DNA from: Hylemonella gracilis
GTDB lineage: Bacteria > Pseudomonadota > Gammaproteobacteria > Burkholderiales > Burkholderiaceae_C
DNA: 47,242 nt
Assembly (NCBI GenBank): GCA_945862005.1
Contig: CAMAWQ010000003.1
Span: forward strand, 1-47,242
Reading direction: 5' to 3'
The translations under genes were made by a program, and so were the position numbers. The stretch's first letter is position 1, and each line of letters starts with the position of its first letter. Shown here in pieces: positions 39,887 through 47,242 of this stretch. Under the pieces are notes generated by a model. That model saw nothing but the letters and a program-made list of their open reading frames with translations, searched no databases and was not told where the DNA came from.

Positions 39887-41790
39887 TGATGAGCAATGCA
39901 GCACTAGGCCTGACCATGCTCGGCATGATCGTGGTCGTGATCATGATGGGTTTTCCCACTGCCTTTACCCTGATGGGTTTGGGCATGATGTTTGGGTTTT
40001 ACGCCTTTTACGACCCCGCCGTTCCGTTTTTTTCTAACAAAATTTTTGACCTGATGGTGCAGCGCGCCTTCGGCGCCATGAACAACGACGTCTTGTTGTC
40101 CATACCTTTGTTTGTGTTGATGGGCTACATCATGGAGCGTGGTGCGCTGGTGGACAAAATGTTCCAAAGCGTGCAGCTGGCGTTTCGCAGGTTGCCCGGT
40201 TCTTTGGCGGTGACCACCCTAGTCATTTGCACGTTCTGGGGTATTGCCAGCGGTTTGGTGGGCGCTGTGGTGGTGCTGATGGGTGTGATTGCCATGCGGC
40301 CGATGCTCAATGCCGGTTATGACACCCGCTTGGCTGCGGGCGTGATCACGGCGGGCGGCACCTTAGGCATTTTGATTCCTCCTTCAGTGATGATCATTGT
40401 GTATGCGGCCGTTGCGGGGCAGTCTGTAGTCAAGCTTTATGCGGCGGCCATGTTCCCAGGCTTCTTTTTAGCCTTTTTGTACTTGGTCTATGTAATCGGC
40501 TGGGCCCTGCTGGATCCCAAAGTGGCGCCTAAGCTGCCCATAGAGCAAATGCGGGCGCCCATTTCGCCTTGGGTGGCGCATGTGTCACGCAGCTATTCGC
40601 GTTTCATGTTGCCTGCATTGCTTTGGGCGGTGCTCAGTCCAGCCAAGGCTTTGCAGCGTGGCATAGACGGTGTCAACCTAGGGTGGCTGAGCCTGCTCAA
40701 GGCACTGGTTCGGGCCTTGGCTCCCGTAATTTTGGCTGTAGCCAGCCTGGGTACGGTCTGGTGGTACGTCACCATCCATTCACAACAGGTGGAAGACACC
40801 GGCGTAGTGGCCATGCAATCTGTATCCGACTCTGCGGCAAGTGTTGCTGAGCCAGTTACCAAAGAAGCGCTAGAGAGTAATGGCGTGCAAGAACCACCTG
40901 CTGGAGACGAGCCCTTACAAGAAATGGGCGCCACCCCCACGTTGCAAGAGTCTGCGGCTGTACCGGAAGAGCCCTTGCAAGAAATGGGTGCCGGAGAAGG
41001 TGTCAATGCTCCTAAAACCGAGCCTGTGCCGGAAGGCTTTTATTCTGGGTTTGCTGTGACTTGCTTGGTTGTGTTGGGCTTGCTCGCCTGGTACTACAGG
41101 GGGTTTGATGCTGAGCAGTACGAAATTTTGTCCATGCTCATCACCTCGGTCATGCCATTGGCTATCCTGACGTTTGTGGTGTTGGGGGTGATTTTGTTTG
41201 GCATCACCACCGCCACCGAGTCTGCTGCGGTGGGCGCTGCGGGCGCCTTTTTGATGGCGTGGAGTGCAGGCACCCTGAACCTCGAACGCATCAAAGAGGC
41301 CGTGTTTTTAACGGCTAAAACCACTTCTATGGTGTGTTGGCTGTTTGTGGGCTCCGCATTGTTTTCCGCAGTTTTTGCGATTTTGGGCGGACAGCGTTTG
41401 GTGGAGGAGTGGGTCTTGTCCATGAACCTCACCCCCATACAGTTTTTGCTGCTGTCTCAGGCCATTATTTTTGTGCTGGGGTGGCCGCTGGAGTGGACAG
41501 AAATCATTGTGATTTTTGTGCCCATCTTTCTGCCATTGCTGCAGCACTTTCAAATTGATCCCCTCTTGTGGGGGGTACTGGTGTTTGTGAATTTGCAGGC
41601 TGCCTTTTTGTCGCCGCCGGTGGCGATGTCGGCCTTTTATTTAAAAGGGGTCTCACCGCCGCACGTCACCATCAACCAAATCTTTGCCGGCATGATGCCT
41701 TACATGTTGATTGTGATTGTGTGTATGGTGCTCATGTATGTGTGGCCTCAACTCACTTTGTGGTTGCCCAACTATTTGTACGGTGGTTGA
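39886..41790 (+). CDS. dctM: TRAP transporter large permease (DctM) with a long internal insertion
   Basis: This protein has about 634 residues, against the usual 425-450 for DctM. The N-terminal half (1-235) has family segments such as GFPTAFTLMGLGMMFGFYAF, SIPLFVLMGYIMERG and GTLGILIPPSVMIIVYA. The C-terminal half resumes near 400 with MPLAILTFVVLGVILFGITTATESAAVGAAGAFLMAW. Between them lie about 160 extra residues: one or two more hydrophobic helices flanking an acidic Pro/Glu/Gln-rich stretch with EPLQEMGA repeated twice, 20 residues apart (40909-40932 and 40969-40992). Longer DctM proteins with extra loops occur in Tat-DctP systems. The start is ATG at 39886, with a second ATG at 39889. 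Confidence 0.93.
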   Translation: MMSNAALGLTMLGMIVVVIMMGFPTAFTLMGLGMMFGFYAFYDPAVPFFSNKIFDLMVQRAFGAMNNDVLLSIPLFVLMGYIMERGALVDKMFQSVQLAFRRLPGSLAVTTLVICTFWGIASGLVGAVVVLMGVIAMRPMLNAGYDTRLAAGVITAGGTLGILIPPSVMIIVYAAVAGQSVVKLYAAAMFPGFFLAFLYLVYVIGWALLDPKVAPKLPIEQMRAPISPWVAHVSRSYSRFMLPALLWAVLSPAKALQRGIDGVNLGWLSLLKALVRALAPVILAVASLGTVWWYVTIHSQQVEDTGVVAMQSVSDSAASVAEPVTKEALESNGVQEPPAGDEPLQEMGATPTLQESAAVPEEPLQEMGAGEGVNAPKTEPVPEGFYSGFAVTCLVVLGLLAWYYRGFDAEQYEILSMLITSVMPLAILTFVVLGVILFGITTATESAAVGAAGAFLMAWSAGTLNLERIKEAVFLTAKTTSMVCWLFVGSALFSAVFAILGGQRLVEEWVLSMNLTPIQFLLLSQAIIFVLGWPLEWTEIIVIFVPIFLPLLQHFQIDPLLWGVLVFVNLQAAFLSPPVAMSAFYLKGVSPPHVTINQIFAGMMPYMLIVIVCMVLMYVWPQLTLWLPNYLYGG

Positions 41791-42049
41791 GTCACAGGAG
41801 GGTGCTGAGCGGGCCCAAGTGGCGGCAAGTTTGGCGCGCGAAATTCAACAATTGCGTGCAGCTGCAGTGATGCTGCAAGAGGGTAAGCCTGAAAAAGCCC
41901 GTGCAGCTCAGGCCTGCTTGGATTTGGCGCAACAACGTGAGGCTAAGCTCACTTCGCAGGAGCGGGCGCTGTTAGCGCTGGCCCCCCAAGGGGACGTCTT
42001 TATCGATCACGGAGCACTGATACTACAAGCTCAAAACAAGTCGCAGTAA
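41783..42049 (+). CDS. Small hypothetical protein, helical
   Basis: This frame of about 88 residues starts at a GTG overlapping the dctM 3' end by 8 bases. It is strongly helical and charged (EGAERAQVAASLAREIQQLRAAAVMLQEGKPEKARAAQACLDLAQQREAKL), probably a helical hairpin or TPR-like pair. The C-terminus reads GDVFIDHGALILQAQNKS. I do not recognise the family. The start is uncertain: a GTG at 41819 is an alternative. Codon use and position right behind dctM support a real gene. It converges with a minus-strand gene, 14 bases between the stops. Confidence 0.55.
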   Translation: MVESQEGAERAQVAASLAREIQQLRAAAVMLQEGKPEKARAAQACLDLAQQREAKLTSQERALLALAPQGDVFIDHGALILQAQNKSQ

Positions 42050-42063
42050 TCAACACCAAGGTT

Positions 42064-42300
42064 TTACTGAATGTGTTCTTCTGCAGCGCCAAAATCCTGG
42101 TCAAGCTCCAGCTCAATTTCCTGATCAATGTCCTCGTAGGGGTTCTTGCCCTTGGCATAGGGAATCAGGGGTTTGTCCAAGGGACGCAAGACGCGGCGTT
42201 TGAGGCTGCGTAAGGTGGTGGACTGCTCCATCGCTTGGAGTACGTTTTCAGGCTCCATCATGAGGCTGAAGGGGTTGAGTGAAATAAGATCGTTTTGCAT
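42064..42300 (-). CDS. Small conserved-looking hypothetical protein
   Basis: This 78-residue soluble protein begins MQNDLISLNPFSLMMEPENV and has a basic middle (LRSLKRRVLRPLDKPLIP). It ends with a strongly acidic stretch (YEDIDQEIELELDQDFGAAEEH). GAGGA lies upstream of the ATG, which supports translation. It has no membrane segment and no motif I can name. Its charge split, basic then acidic, could suit a nucleic-acid or protein-binding role, but that is only a guess. It is divergent from srkA across a 142-base region with a stem-loop. Confidence 0.65.
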   Translation of the reverse strand: MQNDLISLNPFSLMMEPENVLQAMEQSTTLRSLKRRVLRPLDKPLIPYAKGKNPYEDIDQEIELELDQDFGAAEEHIQ

Positions 42301-42359
42301 GGTTTATCCTCGATATGCATCCAAAGTGGACGTGATCTACTTTAGGCCTCGGTCTTAAT

Positions 42360-42418
42360 AAGTGAAGTCGGCAGGAGGCGCAACTTCTTGTAGGAAGTTG
42401 TCTGACAATCCGTCACTT
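42360..42418. other. Stem-loop in the divergent region upstream of srkA
   Basis: CAACTTC (42381-42387) and GAAGTTG (42394-42400) form a perfect 7-base stem with a 6-base loop. Outside it, AAGTGA...CGG (42360-42371) can pair with CCGTCACTT (42410-42418) if a 3-base bulge is allowed. There is no T-run, so it is not a terminator. It lies 25 bases before the srkA start and could be a leader structure or an operator. Confidence 0.35.
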
Positions 42419-42442
42419 TTCAAGAAGCACTAAGCTTGGGTC

Positions 42443-43504
42443 ATGTCCGATGCCCCCCACCCCTTTGAGAGCCTTACCCCAGATGTGGTGATGGACGCTT
42501 TAGCCAGCGTGGATTTGTGGGGAGACGGCCGCTTGCAGGCGCTGAGCTCTTATGAAAACCGCGTCTATCAGGTGCAATTGGATAACGGACCTGCAGTGGT
42601 GGCCAAGTTTTATCGCCCCGAGCGCTGGACCTCTGCGCAAATTCTGGAAGAACACACCTTTGCTCAACAGTTGATCGAGGCGGAGGTGACCGTGGTGGGG
42701 CCGATGCACTTGGCGTTGGCTGCCCCTAAGGCTCAAAGCTCGCCTTCTACCCTGAACTATTTTGGCGGTTTTGCTTTTTCAGTCAGCCCTTGGCGTGGTG
42801 GACGCCCGCCAGAATTGGATCAACCAGAAGTCTTGGAATGGATTGGCCGGTTTTTAGCTCGAATACATGAGGTGGGCGAGCAGCAGCCGTTTTCGCACCG
42901 CCCCAGTTTGAACGTAGAGACTTTTGCACTGGCCTCGCGAGATGTTTTGCTGGCGCAGGAGCTGATTCCGCTGGACGTGCAAGCCCAGTGGGAGCGGGCC
43001 TTTCAAGAGGCTTTAAATGTGTTGAGCAGCTTTAAAGACTTAAAGACGCCTGGCCATGCTGGCCCAGACGATGACCCCATTGCGTTCATAAGAGTGCACG
43101 GTGATTGCCATGCGGGCAATATTTTGTGGACACCCACCGACGTGCCTATGGCTCAAGGGCCCGGCCCCCATTTTGTGGACTTGGACGATGCCCGCATGGC
43201 GCCCGCAGTCCAAGATCTTTGGATGCTTCTTAGCGGCGACCGCGCGCAGCGCACGTTTCAGATGAGCTGCTTGTTAGACGGCTATGAACAATTCCGCCGT
43301 TTTGACCGGAGGGAACTGGCTTTGGTGGAGCCTTTGCGGACCCTGCGCCTCATCCATTACAGCGCGTGGCTGGCGCAGCGCTGGAGCGACCCCACCTTTC
43401 CCATCAACTTCCCTTGGTTTGGAAGCAGTGATTACTGGAAGGGTCAGATTCAAATGCTGCAAGACCAATGCGAGGCCATGCAAGACCCCGCATTGATGGT
43501 GTAG
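42443..43504 (+). CDS. srkA: Stress response serine/threonine kinase SrkA (YihE/RdoA)
   Basis: This 353-residue cytoplasmic kinase has an aminoglycoside-phosphotransferase-like fold. ALSSYENRVYQVQLDNGPAVVAKFYRPERW carries the nucleotide loop and the ATP-binding Lys. FIRVHGDCHAGNILW is the Brenner catalytic motif with its Asp, and FVDLDDARMAPAVQDLWMLL the metal-binding Asp. WLAQRWSDPTFPINFPWF at the C-terminus is diagnostic of SrkA. In E. coli it counters MazEF-type death and extracytoplasmic stress. It appears to be a single-gene unit, convergent with htpG. The length is slightly above the E. coli protein (328). Confidence 0.93.
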   Translation: MSDAPHPFESLTPDVVMDALASVDLWGDGRLQALSSYENRVYQVQLDNGPAVVAKFYRPERWTSAQILEEHTFAQQLIEAEVTVVGPMHLALAAPKAQSSPSTLNYFGGFAFSVSPWRGGRPPELDQPEVLEWIGRFLARIHEVGEQQPFSHRPSLNVETFALASRDVLLAQELIPLDVQAQWERAFQEALNVLSSFKDLKTPGHAGPDDDPIAFIRVHGDCHAGNILWTPTDVPMAQGPGPHFVDLDDARMAPAVQDLWMLLSGDRAQRTFQMSCLLDGYEQFRRFDRRELALVEPLRTLRLIHYSAWLAQRWSDPTFPINFPWFGSSDYWKGQIQMLQDQCEAMQDPALMV

Positions 43505-43524
43505 CCCTTAAATCCGGTGTAGCT

Positions 43525-45492
43525 TTAAACCAGTAGCGCGTTCACGCGTTTGACGTAAGCAGCAGGGTCTTCAGGCAAACCGCCTTCGGCCAACAAGGCT
43601 TGGTCAAACAATATATGCGCCAGGTCATGAAAGTGCACCGAGCCGTCCAGCCGCTTAACCAACGCGTGCTCTGGATTCACCTCCAGCACAGGTTTGGTCT
43701 CAGGCGCTTTTTGGCCCGCTTGCTTGAGCATGCGCGAGAGCTGCAAGCTCATGCCACCGTCTTGCACCACCAAACATGCTGGTGAATCCACCAGGCGGCT
43801 TGTCACACGCACGTCTTCTGCCTTGTCTTTGAGGGCTTCTTTGAGCTTGGCAAGTACAGGCTTGAAGGTTTCGGCGGCTTCTTCGGTGGCTTTTTTCTCG
43901 GCTTCGTCCTGGAGCTTGCCCAAATCCACAGCACCTTTAGCCACGCTTTGCAGGGCAGTGCCCTCAAATTCATTCAAAAAGCCCAGAGCCCATTCGTCGA
44001 CCCGGTCGGTCATAAGCAGTACTTCGATGCCCTTTTTACGGAACACTTCAAGCTGCGGGCTGTTTTTAGCGGCCGCCAAGGTGTCGGCGGTGATGTAGTA
44101 GATGGCTTCTTGGCCTTCTTTCATTCGGGCTTTGTAGTCGGCCAGAGATACATTGCTCGTGTCGGTGGTGCTGGAAGCAAAACGCAGCAATTTGGCCAAA
44201 CGCTCGCGGTTGGCAAAGTCTTCGCCCAAACCTTCTTTAAGCACCGATCCAAACTCGGCATAAAACTGAGCGTATTTGCCTTCTTTGGCTTGGTCCTCTT
44301 CGCTCACCACATCGGTCACGGCGTCTTTGTCTGTGGCGGCTTCAGGGGCTGAGTGCTCATTGTGGGCGGCCAAGTCTTCCAGCAGACCCAGAACGCGGCG
44401 GGTGTTGCCTTCGCGAATGGCGCGCACATCGCGGCTTTCTTGCAAAAGCTCACGGCTCACGTTCAGAGGCAGGTCGGCTGAATCCACCACGCCTTTGATA
44501 AAGCGCAGGTAATTAGGTAGCAGCGCCTCGGCGTCGTCCATGATGAACACGCGCTTGACGTAAAGCTTAAGACCGCCCTTGCGCTCGCGGTTCCACAAAT
44601 CATGCGGCGCCTTGGAAGGTACATACAGCAACTGGGTGTATTCGGTGCCGCCTTCCACGCGGTTGTGGCTCCACGTGAGGGGTGCTTCAAAGTCGTGGCT
44701 GATTTGTTTGTAAAACTCGTGGTGCTGCTCAGAGGTCACGTCTTTTTTAGCGCGGGACCAAATGGCGTTGGCTTTGTTGATGGTTTCCCACTCGCCGGTG
44801 GTAACCATTTCTCCGGGCTGGTTGTCTTGGCCTTCTTTCCATTCTTCTTTGAGCATTTGAATGGGCAAAGAAATATGGTCGGAATACTTGTTGACGATGT
44901 TTTTGACTTGCCAGGTGTTGAGGTAGTCGCTGGCATCTTCACGCAGGTGCAATATCACGCTGGTGCCCCGCTCTGAGCGGGTGATGGCTTCCACCTCAAA
45001 GTCGCCGGTGCCGCCACTGGTCCAACGCACGCCTTCTTCGGGTTTGGCGCCCGCACGGCGGGTTTCCACCGAAATTTTGTCGGCGACGATAAAGCCCGAG
45101 TAAAAACCTACACCAAACTGACCAATCAGCTGCCCTTGCTCGCTGGCGTTGGCTTTTTGGTCGCCGCTGAGCTTACTCATGAAGTCGCGGGTGCCGCTTT
45201 TGGCAATGGTGCCCAGGTGGTCAATGGCCTCTTGGCTGCTCATGCCGATACCGTTGTCGGTGATGGTCAGAGTTTTGGCGGTTTTGTCTAGGGTGATGCG
45301 CACCCGCAAGTCGGACGCGTCTTCATACAGAGCGCTGTTTTCTAGGGCCTCAAAACGCAGCTTGTCGCATGCGTCAGAGGCGTTGGAGATGAGTTCGCGC
45401 AGAAAAATCTCTTTGTTGGAATACAAAGAATGCGTCACCAAGTGCAGGAGTTGGGCCACTTCGGCCTGAAAGGAATGGGTTTGTTTGCTCAT
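43525..45492 (-). CDS. htpG: Molecular chaperone HtpG (Hsp90)
   Basis: This 655-residue cytosolic chaperone begins [19 protein letters not shown]. The N-terminal ATPase has [32 protein letters not shown] and [11 protein letters not shown], the GHKL motifs. The middle domain has [11 protein letters not shown] and [20 protein letters not shown] with its catalytic Arg. The C-terminal dimerisation domain ends in [14 protein letters not shown]-like residues without the eukaryotic MEEVD. I chose the start at 45492; the frame is open to 45552 but the extra 20 residues have no family counterpart. A loop of about 30 charged and Ala-rich residues near 385-415 is longer than in E. coli (624 aa). Confidence 0.97.
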   Translation of the reverse strand: MSKQTHSFQAEVAQLLHLVTHSLYSNKEIFLRELISNASDACDKLRFEALENSALYEDASDLRVRITLDKTAKTLTITDNGIGMSSQEAIDHLGTIAKSGTRDFMSKLSGDQKANASEQGQLIGQFGVGFYSGFIVADKISVETRRAGAKPEEGVRWTSGGTGDFEVEAITRSERGTSVILHLREDASDYLNTWQVKNIVNKYSDHISLPIQMLKEEWKEGQDNQPGEMVTTGEWETINKANAIWSRAKKDVTSEQHHEFYKQISHDFEAPLTWSHNRVEGGTEYTQLLYVPSKAPHDLWNRERKGGLKLYVKRVFIMDDAEALLPNYLRFIKGVVDSADLPLNVSRELLQESRDVRAIREGNTRRVLGLLEDLAAHNEHSAPEAATDKDAVTDVVSEEDQAKEGKYAQFYAEFGSVLKEGLGEDFANRERLAKLLRFASSTTDTSNVSLADYKARMKEGQEAIYYITADTLAAAKNSPQLEVFRKKGIEVLLMTDRVDEWALGFLNEFEGTALQSVAKGAVDLGKLQDEAEKKATEEAAETFKPVLAKLKEALKDKAEDVRVTSRLVDSPACLVVQDGGMSLQLSRMLKQAGQKAPETKPVLEVNPEHALVKRLDGSVHFHDLAHILFDQALLAEGGLPEDPAAYVKRVNALLV

Positions 45493-45601
45493 GGATTTGA
45501 AATGTCTAAGGTTGAAAGCATGCAGCTGAGGTACAACTGCAGTAATCGCCACATGGTGGCCGGGCCCAAAATTTCAAGTTCTGGCGGCTTAAAACTTTTG
45601 A

Positions 45602-46435
45602 TTAAAACTTTTCGTGCGGCGCCAAGTAACGCCATTGCCCTGCCGGCAAGTTGCCCAGCATGACCTTGCCAATGCGCACCCGCTTGAGGCCCACCACCAG
45701 CAGGCCCACTTGCTCGCACATGCGGCGGATTTGACGTTTTTTGCCTTCGGTCAGCACAAAACGCAGTTGTTCGGGGTTTTCCCAGCTCACTTGGGCAGGT
45801 TTTAGGGCCTGCCCATCCAGACTTAAGCCGTGGCGCAGCCTTTGGAGCTGTTCGGCCGGAAAAGCTTGTTGTACCTGGGTGGTTACGGTGCCGCCTGCGT
45901 AGCTCACCCGCACCAAATACTCTTTTTCAGTGGCGCCATCTTCGCCAATCAGTTGGCGTGCCACCCGCCCATCTTGGGTCAGGACCAGCAGCCCGGTGGA
46001 GTCGATATCCAGCCGACCCGCCGGGGCTAAGCCACGCAGCTGGGAGTGGTGAAAAAAGAAGCGCGCATTGTCCTGCACCCAGCGGTTGTTGGCCTGTATG
46101 AGGGTGACAGCGGGGGTGTGGCCATCTTCGGCTTGACCGCTCACAAAACCCATGGGCTTGTGAAGCAACACCGTCACCTGCGTGGCTTGGTGCCGGTTGG
46201 CTTGCGGATCCACTTCTATTCTGTCGCTGGGTAAAACCTGCTTGCCCATGATGGCTGCTTGCCCGTTGACCTTGACCCAGCCTTTGGCAATCCACTCGTC
46301 GGCCTCGCGCCGAGAGCACAGCCCCAATTCCGCCATACGCTTGTTCAGGCGGCTGGTGGCGGGTGCAGAGGCTGTTTGGGCAACGCCTTTTGGCTGGGGG
46401 GCTCTGCGAAAGCTGGGAGGCGGGTCTACGGGCAT
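45602..46435 (-). CDS. RNA pseudouridine synthase, RsuA/RluF family
   Basis: An S4 RNA-binding domain (RLNKRMAELGLCSRREADEWIAKGWVKVNG, about 30-60) is followed by the catalytic domain with GRLDIDSTGLLVL, where Asp143 is the nucleophile. KKRQIRRMCEQVGLLVVGLKRVRIGKV lies near the C-terminus, closest to RluF, which modifies 23S rRNA around U2604. I chose the ATG at 46435. An ATG at 46492 is possible, but the extra 19 codons are AT-rich with rare AGA codons and look non-coding. It lies upstream of htpG on the same strand, 109 bases apart. Confidence 0.88.
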   Translation of the reverse strand: MPVDPPPSFRRAPQPKGVAQTASAPATSRLNKRMAELGLCSRREADEWIAKGWVKVNGQAAIMGKQVLPSDRIEVDPQANRHQATQVTVLLHKPMGFVSGQAEDGHTPAVTLIQANNRWVQDNARFFFHHSQLRGLAPAGRLDIDSTGLLVLTQDGRVARQLIGEDGATEKEYLVRVSYAGGTVTTQVQQAFPAEQLQRLRHGLSLDGQALKPAQVSWENPEQLRFVLTEGKKRQIRRMCEQVGLLVVGLKRVRIGKVMLGNLPAGQWRYLAPHEKF

Positions 46436-46577
46436 GATGCTTCTATTTTGCGGGAGTGCGATAGGTCTATTTACTGGATTAGGCTGATACATTCCTGAAA
46501 CAAGGCTTGACCCGGGCTAATGTCATAGAACAAAGGCCGCATAACAAAGCCACCACCTACGTACAGAGGAGATACCT

Positions 46578-47242
46578 ATGAAGACCCACCATTTAATTCG
46601 GCTGTTAAGCAAACCGGCTCGTTTGGCTAAGGCTAGAGCCTTGACGGTCACCTATGCAGGTGCATTGCTGTGCGCCAGTTTAGGTTTTGCCACCCTGGCC
46701 AACGCCCAAACGTCAGGCTGGCCGAACAAGCCGGTGCGCATTGTGGTGCCCTTTACCCCTGGCGGCACCACCGACATATTGGCCCGTGCGGTGGCACCGG
46801 AGCTGTCGAGGGCGTTTAACCAGCAGTTTTTGGTGGAAAACCGTGGCGGCGCTGGCGGTAACTTGGGGGCTGAAATCGTTGCCAAATCTCCAGGCGACGG
46901 CTACACCTTGCTGATGGGCACTGTGGGCACGCATGGCATCAACCGTGCCTTGTACGACAAATTGCCCTACGACCCTATTAAAGACTTTGCGCCGGTCACG
47001 CTGGTGGCTGCGGTGCCCAATGTCATGGTGGTCAATGCCGAAAAAGCCAAGGAGCGCGGCATCAACACCGTGGAAGACTTTGTAAGGTTTGCCAAGGCCA
47101 ACCCAGGCAAGCTCAACATGGCCTCCAGCGGTAATGGCACGTCTATTCACCTGTCGGGCGAATTGTTCAAGTCCATGACGGGTACCTTTATGACCCACAT
47201 TCCGTATCGTGGTTCCAGTCAGGCCTTGCTGGACTTGAGCGC
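46578..47242 (+). CDS. Bug-family (TTT) substrate-binding protein (third), 3' truncated by window end
   Basis: GAGGAGA lies before an ATG at 46578, and the frame stays open to the last base, about 221 residues. The N-terminal signal is long (about 44 residues, basic [11 protein letters not shown] then a hydrophobic core and ATLANAQ). The mature part starts [29 protein letters not shown], the Bug signature. [28 protein letters not shown] and [23 protein letters not shown] follow. It is divergent from the rluF-like gene across about 140 bases. Whether TctA/TctB genes follow lies beyond the window. Confidence 0.93.
   Translation, partial: MKTHHLIRLLSKPARLAKARALTVTYAGALLCASLGFATLANAQTSGWPNKPVRIVVPFTPGGTTDILARAVAPELSRAFNQQFLVENRGGAGGNLGAEIVAKSPGDGYTLLMGTVGTHGINRALYDKLPYDPIKDFAPVTLVAAVPNVMVVNAEKAKERGINTVEDFVRFAKANPGKLNMASSGNGTSIHLSGELFKSMTGTFMTHIPYRGSSQALLDLS

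Noticed and set aside
45493-45552. Longer N-terminus for HtpG
   Set aside because: HtpG proteins begin close to the MSKQTHSF segment; the extra residues look non-coding.
1-47242. Mobile elements, CRISPR arrays, tRNA or rRNA genes, prophage
   Set aside because: Looked for on both strands; no transposase, integrase, direct-repeat array, cloverleaf or rRNA-like stretch was seen.

Overview
This window looks like chromosomal DNA of a betaproteobacterium of the order Burkholderiales, probably family Comamonadaceae. The pointers are several Bug-type (tripartite tricarboxylate transporter) binding proteins, LivFGHM and TRAP transport genes, a GtrA/GT-C/PglC-type polysaccharide locus, and the coaX, htpG, srkA and rluF-like genes. 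This placement comes from gene content, not from a tree. I saw no rRNA, tRNA, CRISPR, insertion sequence or phage genes.

Region A (1-14417, all + strand) is a surface-polysaccharide or O-antigen locus. A partial P-loop-kinase-like gene, a HAD phosphatase and a class II aldolase come first. After a 213-base gap follows a tightly coupled operon, mostly with 4-base ATGA overlaps: a WecC-type UDP-ManNAc dehydrogenase, a CgeB-like glycosyltransferase, GtrA, two methyltransferases, GT2 and GT-A glycosyltransferases, and a GT-C membrane protein. It ends in a reductase/epimerase - PglC-type phosphoglycosyl transferase - WbpM/PglF-type 4,6-dehydratase trio. That trio can make and load a 6-deoxy-HexNAc initiating sugar such as QuiNAc or FucNAc. 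No Wzx, Wzy or export gene is inside the window. Base composition drops visibly at about 10.2-11.9 kb and again after about 14.0 kb, so the locus is a mosaic.

Region B (14414-36461) is a catabolic island. A TetR regulator with a TTG start is fused by overlap to the end of the polysaccharide operon. It is followed by two 3-hydroxyisobutyrate-dehydrogenase-family enzymes in divergent orientation, a CobW-type metallochaperone GTPase, a beta-propeller protein and a polysaccharide-deacetylase/cyclic-imidase-family hydrolase. Next come a Bug binding protein, an ACMSD-like amidohydrolase, an FMN alpha-hydroxy-acid dehydrogenase and an AtzA/TrzN-like amidohydrolase. A complete branched-chain-type ABC transporter with a fused permease-ATPase follows. 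The island ends with a type I extradiol dioxygenase, an orphan SsuA/NMT1-type lipoprotein, a fumarylacetoacetase-fold hydrolase, a second Bug protein, a VOC protein, a SnoaL/NTF2-like protein and an M20 amidohydrolase. Together they suggest uptake, amide or heterocycle hydrolysis, decarboxylation, ring cleavage and C-C hydrolysis of an unidentified aromatic or N-heterocyclic substrate.

Region C (36454-47242) is more core-like. It holds coaX and a rhodanese, a divergent TRAP transporter (dctP, a strong intrinsic terminator, dctQ, an unusually long dctM), two small hypothetical genes, srkA, htpG and an rluF-like pseudouridine synthase. The start of a third Bug protein is cut by the window edge.
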